Source: Terrimonas sp964445775 (GTDB lineage Bacteria; Bacteroidota; Bacteroidia; Chitinophagales; Chitinophagaceae). From it: DNA of 16,079 nucleotides. A program made the translations under genes and the position numbers. This document shows positions 7,789-15,952 of this stretch, in pieces. Under the pieces are notes generated by a model. That model worked only from the letters and a program-made list of their open reading frames with translations. It searched no databases and was not told where the DNA came from. The stretch lies in assembly GCA_964445775.1 (NCBI GenBank), contig CAYUMH010000102.1, forward strand, positions 1-16,079, read 5' to 3'. The first letter of the stretch is position 1; every line of letters starts with the position of its first letter.

Positions 7789-9028
7789 ACTATACCTGCT
7801 GCCCTTGCTGTTGGTACAGTTATTTGCCTGCGGGCAAACCGAAAAGAAATTGTCCTATCATATAGATGGTAAAGGTATTTCCAGGGAGGTGCTGGAAAAC
7901 TATCTTAGCCGCGCTACTACGATGGCAGAATTTTTAACCGTTGACCCCTATGTTATTGATGCAACCTACCCCGGGAAAGAGGATGATATAAGGTTGATAA
8001 AAAACCTGGGTGTAAAATTTGTAGGTCGTGCTATCTATCGCTGGGGAAAAGAAAAAGCCCTGAATGATCCGGCTTATTTGCAGAATGCAAAAAAGTTGGC
8101 GGAGCGGGTACACCGGGAAGATAAGGATATCATCTTCCAGGGAGGCATCTTTGAAGCCGTTACCCCGGAAGTAAATCTCGTTGCCATACCGGCATGGACA
8201 TTCGAAGCATTAGGCCTGCAGGCCGAGCAACGTAATTTCCGTTATGACTCGATGCTGAATCTTAAAAAAACATATGTGGATCATTGGGGACCTGGTTCCA
8301 GTGTGCCTGATATAACAAGGGTAGAAACAAAACTATGGATGATGTTCCTTGCGGGTTCCTATATCAATATTGGTTGTGAGGCATTACATTATGGGCAGAT
8401 TGCATTAGTTGGTATGGAAGATGAAGGGTTTAAACATTGGAAAACCTATATGGAACAGGTGCGTCGTTATGCTGCCAAACATGCCCGGCGGCAATGGGTA
8501 TTGCTGGATGCGCATACACCTTCCGGGGGCATGGTGGTTGATGGTGAAAGCCTGCTGGACTTTAATGCATATCCACTGCGTATAAAGGAAGTGGTGGATA
8601 AACCAATGGAAGGCATATTGGAAAAAGGTTATCTCGATGCTTTTTATGGCCGGAGCCAAGGTGGCATTGCACCATCAGGCTGGAAAGCAGATGCCTTGCC
8701 ATACCTGCTTGAAGTAGATAATTTTGGTTGCAGTGCTAAACCCGGCGTGGCCGATACAACAGCACATTTTATATGGGGTTATGATGAGATCACCTGGTTT
8801 TGTTTGCAAAAGGAAGCTTACAGGAATGACTGGTTACGTTATGCATATACTTTTATCAGGGAAACAGATAAAAACGGTTTCCTGGCTATGCCGGTCTCCA
8901 GACTGATGGACAGGGGAAAAGGGTATCCTATTGTTAAAACCCGGGCTAATACGCCGAGTGCCGCCGTTCCGAATGGGCTTAACCTGGAAGAAACGATTAA
9001 AGATATCTGGAACAAAGAAACCCGTTAA
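7772..9028 (+). CDS. Lipoprotein of unrecognised family, possible TIM-barrel glycoside hydrolase (paralog B)
   Basis: This 418-residue protein aligns with paralog A from the VLE(S/N)YLSRA segment to the C-terminal EETIK..W. The open frame reaches back to an ATG at 7715, but the start at 7772 is preferred because it yields a proper lipoprotein signal ending QLFAC (Cys20); the longer form would put a basic, non-signal extension first. The start overlaps the end of A by 17 bases, suggesting translational coupling. Kept strand-end residues are Glu128 (GGIFEAVTP), Glu203 and His206 (GCEALHYGQ), Asp246 and His248, Glu314 and Asp316 (LEVDNFG), and Asp338-Glu339 (WGYDEITWF). Unlike A, no acidic cluster follows the lipid cysteine (CGQTEKK), so it may face the periplasm. 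Function is unknown; the PUL context and acidic residues suggest a glycosidase. Confidence 0.6.
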   Translation: MNKIIKLYLLPLLLVQLFACGQTEKKLSYHIDGKGISREVLENYLSRATTMAEFLTVDPYVIDATYPGKEDDIRLIKNLGVKFVGRAIYRWGKEKALNDPAYLQNAKKLAERVHREDKDIIFQGGIFEAVTPEVNLVAIPAWTFEALGLQAEQRNFRYDSMLNLKKTYVDHWGPGSSVPDITRVETKLWMMFLAGSYINIGCEALHYGQIALVGMEDEGFKHWKTYMEQVRRYAAKHARRQWVLLDAHTPSGGMVVDGESLLDFNAYPLRIKEVVDKPMEGILEKGYLDAFYGRSQGGIAPSGWKADALPYLLEVDNFGCSAKPGVADTTAHFIWGYDEITWFCLQKEAYRNDWLRYAYTFIRETDKNGFLAMPVSRLMDRGKGYPIVKTRANTPSAAVPNGLNLEETIKDIWNKETR

Positions 9029-9039
9029 CAACTCACATC

Positions 9040-11322
9040 ATGCAGAAAAAAAGATTATTCTTTCTCATATTATCCTACTTCAGTTTTATGTACACATTTG
9101 CGCAGGAAAAAAAAGAAATGCTTACATGGGAGATCGGCTATCATAAAAATGCCGGGGAAACACCGGCTAAATGGTTGCCGTCAACAGTGCCGGGAGCAGT
9201 GCAGCTGGATGTGATGAAGGGAGAAAATTATAAACAGCCCTACTGGTATGGTAATAATGTAGAACAGTTCGACTGGATGGAGGATTGGTATTTTACTTAC
9301 AGGACAAAATTTAACAAGCCTGTATTGGGTGCCGGGCAAAAATTGTATTTCCATTCCAAAGGGATTGACTATCATTTTAAAGTACTCCTGAATGGTGTTG
9401 AGCTGCTGGAACAGGAAGGTATGTTTACGTATGTTGATATAGATATGACCAGCTTGTTGAAAGAAACGAATGAACTGAAAATTATATTACGTCCCATACC
9501 CAAAATTAAAGAAGCCGCCACTTTTGTAAAAGGAACAGAAACATACCGGCAAAATGCAAGAGAGAGTGCCAAGCCCGCTGTGAGTTATGGCTGGGACTGG
9601 CATCCGCGTTTAGTAACAAGGGGTATCTGGGACGAAACCTACCTGTCCATTCGTAATGAAGCCCATATTACAACAACCGATATTACTTATGAGTTAAATG
9701 AAGCACTTACTGCGGCACAGCTTAAGCTGAATGTGGAAGGCGCGTCGTTAACAGGGAAAAATTTTAAGTGGTTGCTGAAAGATAATAAAGGCAAAACCGT
9801 ATTAGAGAAAACGGGCCAGCTGCAAACCGGGAAAGAGGTAATTACAGGTAAGCTGGATAATATAACACTATGGTGGCCGAACGGTTATGGGGATCCGGTA
9901 TTATACACAAGTGAATTGGAATTATACAATACCGATAAAAAACTGCTTGATCGTAAGGTGAGCAAGATTGGTTTCCGTAAGGTGAAACTATTGATGAATG
10001 AAGGGGCCTGGGATGAACCGAATATTTTCCCGGTAACCAGGAATGTATCGCCATCCAGTTTCGAAATAAATGGCAAACGCATTTTTGCCAAAGGAACCAA
10101 CTGGGTACATCCGGAAATATTTGTGGGCACTATTACTCCATCCCTCTACGAAACGCAGGTGAAGCTGGCCAAGGAAGCCAATATGAATATATTACGTGTA
10201 TGGGGTGGCGGTATTACCAATAAAGAATCTTTTTATGATTACTGTGACCAGTATGGTATGCTGGTATGGCAGGAGTTCCCGCTGGCCTGTAATAATTATA
10301 CCGATGATGCCGCTTATCTCAGGGTACTGGAGCAGGAAGCACGTTCTATTGTGAGCCGTATAAAACAACATGCTTCGCTGGTATTATGGAGCGGGGGTAA
10401 TGAATTGTTCAATAGCTGGAGCCGTATGACGGACCAGTCACTGGCCCTGCGCCTGCTGAATAGTATCTGTTACCGGTTAGATCCTGCAACACCTTTTATT
10501 TATACCTCACCGCAGTTTGGAATGGGGCATGGATATTATGTTTTTGCAGATCTTGAAAAAAAAGAAGAGCTGTACCAATGGATGGCCAGGGCTAATAAAA
10601 CAGCTTATACGGAATTTGGCGTACCAGGTGCAGCAAATATTGAAGTGTTGAAATCTTTTATTCCTTCAGCAGAGTTGTTCCCTCCGGCACTGAATACAGC
10701 CTGGGAATCGCATCATGGTCTTGGCGCCTGGGGTGATAAACGCTGGCTGGACATGCCGGTACTGGAACATTATTTTGGAAAAATTCAATCGCTGGAAGAC
10801 CTGGTGAAGTACAGTCAGCTCACCCAATCAGAAGGATTACAATTTATTTATGAAGAAGCACGCCGGCAGAAGCCTTATTGCAGCATGGCGCTTAACTGGT
10901 GTTTCCAGGAACCATGGCCCAGTGCCGCCAATAACAGTTTATTAAACTGGCCCAATGTAATAAAGCCTGCTTACCATGCGGTAGCAAAAGCTTGCCGTCC
11001 CGTACTGGCAAGTGTACGGGCGCCTAAGTTTTCATGGACAAAAGGGGAGGCTTTTACGGGTGAAGTATTTATGTTGAATGATACACACCAGTCATTAGAA
11101 GCCGGAGAGCTGACCGTGTCCATTCTTTTTGATGGTAAAGAGCAAACCTTGTTAAACTGGGCATTTGCTACTACAAAGGCATTTGAAAACATAGCGGGGC
11201 CCACCGCGAGAATAATACTGCCGGCAATAAAGGAACAGTTTTTTAAAATAAAAGTAGCAGTAAAAGGTAAGCCTGAGTATACTTCAGTATATACCTTCCT
11301 GTTTAAAGATGCCGGTAAATAA
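9040..11322 (+). CDS. GH2-family glycoside hydrolase, beta-mannosidase-like
   Basis: This 760-residue enzyme likely removes terminal beta-linked mannose (or a similar sugar) from oligosaccharides in the periplasm. A Sec signal peptide ends near TFA-Q (about residue 21). The N-terminal sugar-binding domain has the beta-mannosidase-like WLPSTVPGAVQLD start (45-57), the SYGWDWHPRLVTRGIW segment (182-197) follows, then an Ig-like domain, then the TIM barrel with LRVWGGGI (385-392), YDYCDQYGMLVWQEF and LWSGGNE, where Glu455 is the expected acid/base. TEFG at 524-527 supplies the expected nucleophile, Glu525. NWCFQEPWPSAANNSL and an Ig-like C-terminal domain follow. At 760 residues it is somewhat shorter than many beta-mannosidases. 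The motif fit is good, but other exo-acting GH2 specificities (for example beta-glucosaminidase) cannot be excluded. It starts 11 bases after paralog B. Confidence 0.85.
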   Translation: MQKKRLFFLILSYFSFMYTFAQEKKEMLTWEIGYHKNAGETPAKWLPSTVPGAVQLDVMKGENYKQPYWYGNNVEQFDWMEDWYFTYRTKFNKPVLGAGQKLYFHSKGIDYHFKVLLNGVELLEQEGMFTYVDIDMTSLLKETNELKIILRPIPKIKEAATFVKGTETYRQNARESAKPAVSYGWDWHPRLVTRGIWDETYLSIRNEAHITTTDITYELNEALTAAQLKLNVEGASLTGKNFKWLLKDNKGKTVLEKTGQLQTGKEVITGKLDNITLWWPNGYGDPVLYTSELELYNTDKKLLDRKVSKIGFRKVKLLMNEGAWDEPNIFPVTRNVSPSSFEINGKRIFAKGTNWVHPEIFVGTITPSLYETQVKLAKEANMNILRVWGGGITNKESFYDYCDQYGMLVWQEFPLACNNYTDDAAYLRVLEQEARSIVSRIKQHASLVLWSGGNELFNSWSRMTDQSLALRLLNSICYRLDPATPFIYTSPQFGMGHGYYVFADLEKKEELYQWMARANKTAYTEFGVPGAANIEVLKSFIPSAELFPPALNTAWESHHGLGAWGDKRWLDMPVLEHYFGKIQSLEDLVKYSQLTQSEGLQFIYEEARRQKPYCSMALNWCFQEPWPSAANNSLLNWPNVIKPAYHAVAKACRPVLASVRAPKFSWTKGEAFTGEVFMLNDTHQSLEAGELTVSILFDGKEQTLLNWAFATTKAFENIAGPTARIILPAIKEQFFKIKVAVKGKPEYTSVYTFLFKDAGK

Positions 11323-11370
11323 AAAATTACCTGGTGTTTTGATAATAAGTAATTACAGATCTATACTAAA

Positions 11371-13581
11371 ATGATGAGTATGAAAAAAATGTTGTTTGCA
11401 CTTTTATTGATGTCTTCGCAAATAATTGCCCAGCAGTCTTCCCCGTTGTCGCTGGTGGATCCAACTATCGGTGGCGTAGGTGTACTGCTGGAGCCGATCA
11501 GGCCTACGGTGCATTTGCCAAATGCGATGCTACGGACGTATCCCATGAAACGTGACCAGATTGATGACCAGGTTGCGTATTTCCCACTGAACGTACCCTC
11601 GCACCGGCTTAACTGGGTATTTGGTTTCCTGCCGGTGAGCGGCCCGGTAACGGCGGGTAGCTGGACACAGAAGCTGACAATAGAAAAAGAGCAAACTACA
11701 CCTTACTATTATCAGGTTGCTTCAGAAGATGCCGTGCATGATGTTGAATTTACCGTAGCCGAAAGAAGCGGTTATTTCCGTGTAGACTTCAGGAATAAAG
11801 AAGATCATTACCTGCGTTTTGGCACTTTGAACGGAAACGGTTCAATTGAAGTTACCGGCAAAAGAGTTATCACCGGCACCGAAAACTTCTTTGGTATGAA
11901 AGCCTATTTCTATGCGGAAACCGATGTGGATATCGTTTCGGTAGAAAAAGGGGAGCAGGGTAATAATAAATTGATATTGGCAAAGGTAGGAACAGGAACA
12001 AGGAAAGTGGGTATGCGTTATGGTATTTCCTATATAAGCATTGAACAGGCAAAACATAACCTGCAGCAGGAAATTAAAAACTGGGATTTTGCCGCTTTAA
12101 AAAATAATGCTGCTAAAGTATGGGAGAAAGCCCTGTCAAAAATCAAGGTGAGTGGCGGCAGCCCCGCACAACAACGGGTGTTTTACACATCGCTTTACCG
12201 CAGTTACGAACGCATGGTCAATATCAATGAATACGGAAAGTATTACAGTGCCTATGATCATGCCGTACATACATCGGATGCTCCCTTTTACGTGGACAAT
12301 TGGTTATGGGATACCTATATTGCCCTGGAACCATTACATATGATCCTTGATCCTGAAAAAGAAGCGGAAAAGATCAGGTCATATATTACCATGTATGAAC
12401 AAACCGGATGGATGCCTTCTTTCTCTACTGTATTTGGTGACTGGCCGGCAATGACCGGTAATAATGCCGCTATCTGGATGGCTGATGCCTGGTATAAAGG
12501 CATCCGTGATTTTGATATAAAGAAAGCCTACGCCGGCATGAGAAAAGGATCGCTTGAATCAACACTACTGCCCTGGAATAACGGACCTGCTACTTCCCTT
12601 GATTCGTTTTATAATAAACATGGTTATATGCCGGGGTTAAGGCCGGGCGAAAAAGAAACAGAACCGAGGGTGGATACCGGCTGGGAAAAACGACAGGCTG
12701 TTTCAGTGACCATTGATAACAGTTACAGCGACTGGTGTATTGCCATACTGGCTGCTGAAGCGGGAAGAGCGGAAGACCGTGACTTGTTTTTGAAAAGAGC
12801 AAAATATTATGAAAACGTTTTCCGTAAAGAGAAAGGCATTGTATGGCCAAAAGATAAAGATGGTAACTGGATAGAACCTTATAACCCCAGCTTGTCAGGA
12901 CGTGAATATTTCACCGAGATCAATGCTTATAATTTTAACTGGTCTGCCAAACATGATTTTAAAGGATTGTTTGACTTAATGGGCGGTAAGCAGGCGACAG
13001 AAGCCAAACTGGATCAGTTGTACCGCGAAGACCTGGGGTTGCCCCGGTATAAATTCTGGCGTATACAGCCTGATGCTACCGGCCTGGTAGGACAGTTCGT
13101 GATGGGCAATGAACCCAGCCTGCATATACCATATTTGTATAACTATGTAGGAACTCCCTGGAAAACACAGAAGCGCATCCGTATGTTGCTGGACACCTGG
13201 TTTACGGATAACCTTTTTGGTATGCCCGGTGATGAAGATGGTGGCGGTATGAGTGCCTTTGTCGTATTCTCTATGATGGGTTTTTTCCCTGTAACACCCG
13301 GTATCCCCGTGTATACGATCGGCAGCCCGGTATTCAATAATATTTCCATGGCTTTACCAAATGGTAAACAATTTAAAATTACAGCCATCGATAATTCCGC
13401 AACGCATAAATACATTCAATCTGCTGTATTAAACGGTAAGCCATTAACTAAAACCTGGTTTACACATAAGGAATTGATGAAGGGCGGTGAACTGAAATTG
13501 ATAATGGGCGCTAAGCCTAACAGGCTATGGGGTGCAGGACCGGATGATGCGCCACCATCCGCTTTGGATTACAGGCCATAA
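11371..13581 (+). CDS. Divergent GH92-family glycosidase, alpha-mannosidase-like
   Basis: This 736-residue protein matches the GH92 exo-alpha-mannosidase framework. It shows YEQTGWMPSFSTVFGDWPAMTGN (342-364), ADAWYKGIRDFD, FTEINAYNFNWSAKHD (514-529), DLMGGK, GNEPSLHIPYLYNYVGTPWKTQ (579-600) and PGDEDGGGMSAFVVFSMMGFFPV (619-641). Glu581 corresponds to the family's catalytic acid region, and the acidic Asp621-Glu622-Asp623 cluster to its base region. A signal peptide ends near IIA-Q (residue 20), so it is periplasmic. The start could be 11371, 11374 or 11380; MKKMLFALLL at 11380 is the most signal-like. The N-terminal motif is unusual: VDPTIGGVGVLLEPIRPTVHLPNAM replaces the classical VDPFIGTGG...PG..VPFGM. 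The usual NEDCGQMSAW is changed to DEDGGGMSAF, and the second His after GNEPS is Leu. Specificity may therefore differ. It lies 48 bases after GH2. Confidence 0.85.
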   Translation: MMSMKKMLFALLLMSSQIIAQQSSPLSLVDPTIGGVGVLLEPIRPTVHLPNAMLRTYPMKRDQIDDQVAYFPLNVPSHRLNWVFGFLPVSGPVTAGSWTQKLTIEKEQTTPYYYQVASEDAVHDVEFTVAERSGYFRVDFRNKEDHYLRFGTLNGNGSIEVTGKRVITGTENFFGMKAYFYAETDVDIVSVEKGEQGNNKLILAKVGTGTRKVGMRYGISYISIEQAKHNLQQEIKNWDFAALKNNAAKVWEKALSKIKVSGGSPAQQRVFYTSLYRSYERMVNINEYGKYYSAYDHAVHTSDAPFYVDNWLWDTYIALEPLHMILDPEKEAEKIRSYITMYEQTGWMPSFSTVFGDWPAMTGNNAAIWMADAWYKGIRDFDIKKAYAGMRKGSLESTLLPWNNGPATSLDSFYNKHGYMPGLRPGEKETEPRVDTGWEKRQAVSVTIDNSYSDWCIAILAAEAGRAEDRDLFLKRAKYYENVFRKEKGIVWPKDKDGNWIEPYNPSLSGREYFTEINAYNFNWSAKHDFKGLFDLMGGKQATEAKLDQLYREDLGLPRYKFWRIQPDATGLVGQFVMGNEPSLHIPYLYNYVGTPWKTQKRIRMLLDTWFTDNLFGMPGDEDGGGMSAFVVFSMMGFFPVTPGIPVYTIGSPVFNNISMALPNGKQFKITAIDNSATHKYIQSAVLNGKPLTKTWFTHKELMKGGELKLIMGAKPNRLWGAGPDDAPPSALDYRP

Positions 13582-13613
13582 TACATGAACAATCACGAAT
13601 AAATTTAAACAGC

Positions 13614-15041
13614 ATGAGCGCATTGCCGGGTACAGTTAATAAACCCAATAACAGCGGATATATAGTCCCTTTGTATACATTGATATCCCTGTTTTTTATG
13701 TGGGGTTTTATTACCTGTATGAACGATATACTGATACCACATTTGAAAGGATTATTTCAATTGAGTTACCTGGAATCCATGCTGGTCCAGTTCTGTTTCT
13801 TTGGTGCTTATTTTACCGGCTCACTAATCTACTTTTTAATATCATATTACAAAGGTGATCCGGTTAATAAAATTGGATACAAGAATGGTATTATTATCGG
13901 GCTGGTTATTTCTTCCATTGGCTGTTGTCTTTTTTATCCTGCGGCTACTTTGTCGCAGTACTGGATCTTCCTGGCAGCTTTATTTATCCTGGGCTTAGGT
14001 TTTACCTTGTTGCAGATCACGGCGAATGTATATGTGTCGTTATTGGGCCCTGCTGAAGGAGCTTCCAGCCGGTTAAACCTGGCGCAGGCGTTTAATTCTT
14101 TTGGGACTACCATTGCGCCGATCATTGGGGGCTTCCTCATCTTTGAAAAATTTGCAACCGAAGAACACCTGTCTGCCCAGGCCAGCCGTATACCGTATAT
14201 CATCTTTGCCATAATTTTTTTGCTGGTCGGTATATTAATCTATAAAGTAAAATTACCGGTATTTAAAGCAGAAGCAATAGAGCGGAAAGGGCTGGGGGCT
14301 TTGGCGTTTCCACACCTGAAACTGGGTATATTGGGTATATTCTGTTATGTGGGCGCTGAAGTAGCGATCGGTAGTTTTATTATCAATTTCCTGGAACAGG
14401 AGAATGTTATGGGCTTAACGGAAGCAGTGAGTAAAAACTACCTCGCTATTTACTGGGGCGGCGCTATGATAGGAAGGTTCCTGGGAGCCATTTCACTGAA
14501 CCATAAATTATCCGGTACAAAAAAGATGGCCTGGATGATATTTACCGCTGTGGCCGTGTTCCTGCTGATATTAAGTATTGTTAATCTTTCGTTTGACCAG
14601 GTAAAGTATTTCCTGTTGTTTATACTGCTTAACCTGGCAGGCTTTTTAACCGGCAAATCAAATCCTGCACGAACCTTATTGCTGTTCGCTTGCATGAATA
14701 TTTTACTCGTAATGACGGGAATGTTCAGCAGTGGACCAGTGGCTATGTGGGTGATACTAAGTGTTGGTCTGTTCAATTCCATTATGTGGTCCAATATCTT
14801 CACTTTATCTATTACAGGACTGGGCAAACATACCAACCAGGGTTCTTCACTTTTAATTATGGCCATTTTAGGCGGAGCGCTTATCCCTTTATTACAGGGC
14901 GGTTTAGCCGATATGATCGGTATCCAGTATTCATTTGTTTTACCGGTGCTTTGTTATGGGTATGTGGCTTTCTTTGGCTTATACTGTATGCGTAAGTTAA
15001 AGGGTACAGACGAAGTAACGACTGTAATGGGTGGTCATTAA
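13614..15041 (+). CDS. FHS-type major facilitator sugar permease (FucP/GluP-like)
   Basis: This 475-residue protein has about 12 hydrophobic helices and belongs to the fucose/glucose permease branch of the major facilitator superfamily, probably a proton-coupled inner-membrane sugar importer. Diagnostic features are FFMWGFITCMNDILIPHLK in helix 1 (27-45), where Asp38 matches the proton-linked Asp known in this branch; LLQITANVYVSLLG (132-145); and LNLAQAFNSFGTTIAP (154-169). No signal peptide is expected or seen. It lies 32 bases after the GH92 gene and ends 62 bases before the aldolase, separated from it by an operator. It presumably imports the monosaccharide released in the periplasm. The FHS family carries fucose, glucose, galactose, mannose and others, so the sugar cannot be named. 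Confidence 0.88.
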   Translation: MSALPGTVNKPNNSGYIVPLYTLISLFFMWGFITCMNDILIPHLKGLFQLSYLESMLVQFCFFGAYFTGSLIYFLISYYKGDPVNKIGYKNGIIIGLVISSIGCCLFYPAATLSQYWIFLAALFILGLGFTLLQITANVYVSLLGPAEGASSRLNLAQAFNSFGTTIAPIIGGFLIFEKFATEEHLSAQASRIPYIIFAIIFLLVGILIYKVKLPVFKAEAIERKGLGALAFPHLKLGILGIFCYVGAEVAIGSFIINFLEQENVMGLTEAVSKNYLAIYWGGAMIGRFLGAISLNHKLSGTKKMAWMIFTAVAVFLLILSIVNLSFDQVKYFLLFILLNLAGFLTGKSNPARTLLLFACMNILLVMTGMFSSGPVAMWVILSVGLFNSIMWSNIFTLSITGLGKHTNQGSSLLIMAILGGALIPLLQGGLADMIGIQYSFVLPVLCYGYVAFFGLYCMRKLKGTDEVTTVMGGH

Positions 15042-15060
15042 AAATAAATAAAATAATTTT

Positions 15061-15080
15061 CAACTTGTATATACAAGTTG
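15061..15080. promoter_or_regulatory. Perfect 20-base palindrome, probable GntR operator O3
   Basis: CAACTTGTATATACAAGTTG reads identically on both strands. Its core matches O1 and O2 in front of susC, and its form (TTGTA...TACAA) is typical of GntR/HutC-type operators. It occupies the gap between the permease and aldolase genes, with its right edge 12 bases before a TATATTTG element. No T-tract follows, so it is not a convincing terminator. It is the best-conserved copy and probably the tightest binding site. Confidence 0.82.
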
Positions 15081-15099
15081 ATTAAAATGTATATATTTG
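15065..15099 (+). promoter_or_regulatory. Internal promoter for the catabolic genes, overlapping operator O3
   Basis: TATATTTG at 15092-15099 is an exact TAnnTTTG -7 element, and TTG at 15065-15067 inside the operator's left arm can act as -33, again with slightly long spacing. The distances match those at the susC promoter to within a base. The predicted transcription start, about four bases after the -7 element, coincides with the aldolase ATG at 15104. Transcripts from here would have almost no leader. Confidence 0.65.
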
Positions 15100-15103
15100 A
15101 GTT

Positions 15104-15952
15104 ATGAAAACATACAAACTAAACAGACTATTTAATCAGCAATCAGGTAAGTGTTTTGATGTAGCCATTGATCATGGTTTTTTCAATGAGTTTGGTTTCC
15201 TTAAAGGAATTGAGAATGTTGAGAAAGCCGTGAAAGTATTGGTGGAAGCGGCTCCTGATGCTATTCAGTTAACAGTAGGACAGGCACATTACCTGCAATC
15301 GATATTAGGACGTCAGAAACCTTCGTTGGTATTGCGTACCGATGTAGCCAATGTATATGGTACACAGTTACCACGTACTTTATTCAGCCGGATGATAGAA
15401 GATCCTGTTGAGCAGGCTATACGTGTTGATGCGGCCTGTGTAGTGGTAAACCTGTTCCGTATTCCGGGTGAGCCGGAAGTATGGGACCAGTGTATCCAGA
15501 ATATATTGAAGATAAAGCCCGTTTGTGAAAGGTATGCGATGCCATTGATGATTGAGCCCCTGGTGTTCCGTCCCAATAACGAAGCCGGTGGCTATAACGT
15601 GGATGGCGATGTAACCAAGATCGTTCCCCTGGTAAGACAGGCAGTTGAACTGGGTGCCGATATTATCAAAGCCGACCCTACTGATGATATCAACGAGTAT
15701 CACCAGGTAATAGAAACGGCGGGTAATATCCCGGTATTGGTGCGTGGTGGCGGACGTGCTACAGATGAAGAAATACTCAACCGTACGTATGGTTTGATGG
15801 AGCAGGGAGCAAAAGGAATTGTATACGGACGTAATGTAATCCAGCATGCAAATCCGGCGGGGATGACGAAGGCACTGATGGCAATAGTGCATGAAGACGC
15901 CAGACCTGAAGAAGTAATTGGATTATTAAGTGAAAAAGCTACAGTATCATGA
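15104..15952 (+). CDS. Class I aldolase of the DeoC/LacD/DhnA type
   Basis: This 282-residue cytoplasmic protein fits the DeoC/LacD aldolase family, which splits or joins sugar phosphates or keto sugars through a lysine Schiff base. Visible blocks are CFDVAIDHG (17-25), AIQLTVGQA (53-61), LVLRTDVANVYG (75-86), PLMIEPLVF (147-155), GADIIKADPTDD (184-195), where Lys189 is the likely Schiff-base residue, VLVRGGGRATDEEIL (211-225) and GIVYGRNVIQH (238-248). The start at 15104 is firm: an in-frame TGA lies two codons upstream and no other start codon follows in the conserved N-terminus. It has its own operator and promoter and overlaps the oxidoreductase start by four bases (ATGA). The substrate is unknown; fructose-bisphosphate, tagatose-bisphosphate and other keto-sugar phosphates are all possible in this family. 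Confidence 0.85.
   Translation: MKTYKLNRLFNQQSGKCFDVAIDHGFFNEFGFLKGIENVEKAVKVLVEAAPDAIQLTVGQAHYLQSILGRQKPSLVLRTDVANVYGTQLPRTLFSRMIEDPVEQAIRVDAACVVVNLFRIPGEPEVWDQCIQNILKIKPVCERYAMPLMIEPLVFRPNNEAGGYNVDGDVTKIVPLVRQAVELGADIIKADPTDDINEYHQVIETAGNIPVLVRGGGRATDEEILNRTYGLMEQGAKGIVYGRNVIQHANPAGMTKALMAIVHEDARPEEVIGLLSEKATVS

Noticed and set aside
14450..14866. 138-codon open frame on the minus strand
   Set aside because: It is antisense to the permease and resembles no known family.
15061..15080. Palindrome as an intrinsic terminator after the permease
   Set aside because: No T-tract follows, the stem is AT-rich, and copies occur in front of susC, where a terminator makes no sense.
15380..15892. 170-codon open frame on the minus strand
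   Set aside because: It is antisense to the well-supported aldolase and its composition is odd for a protein (rich in His, Tyr and Cys without a motif).
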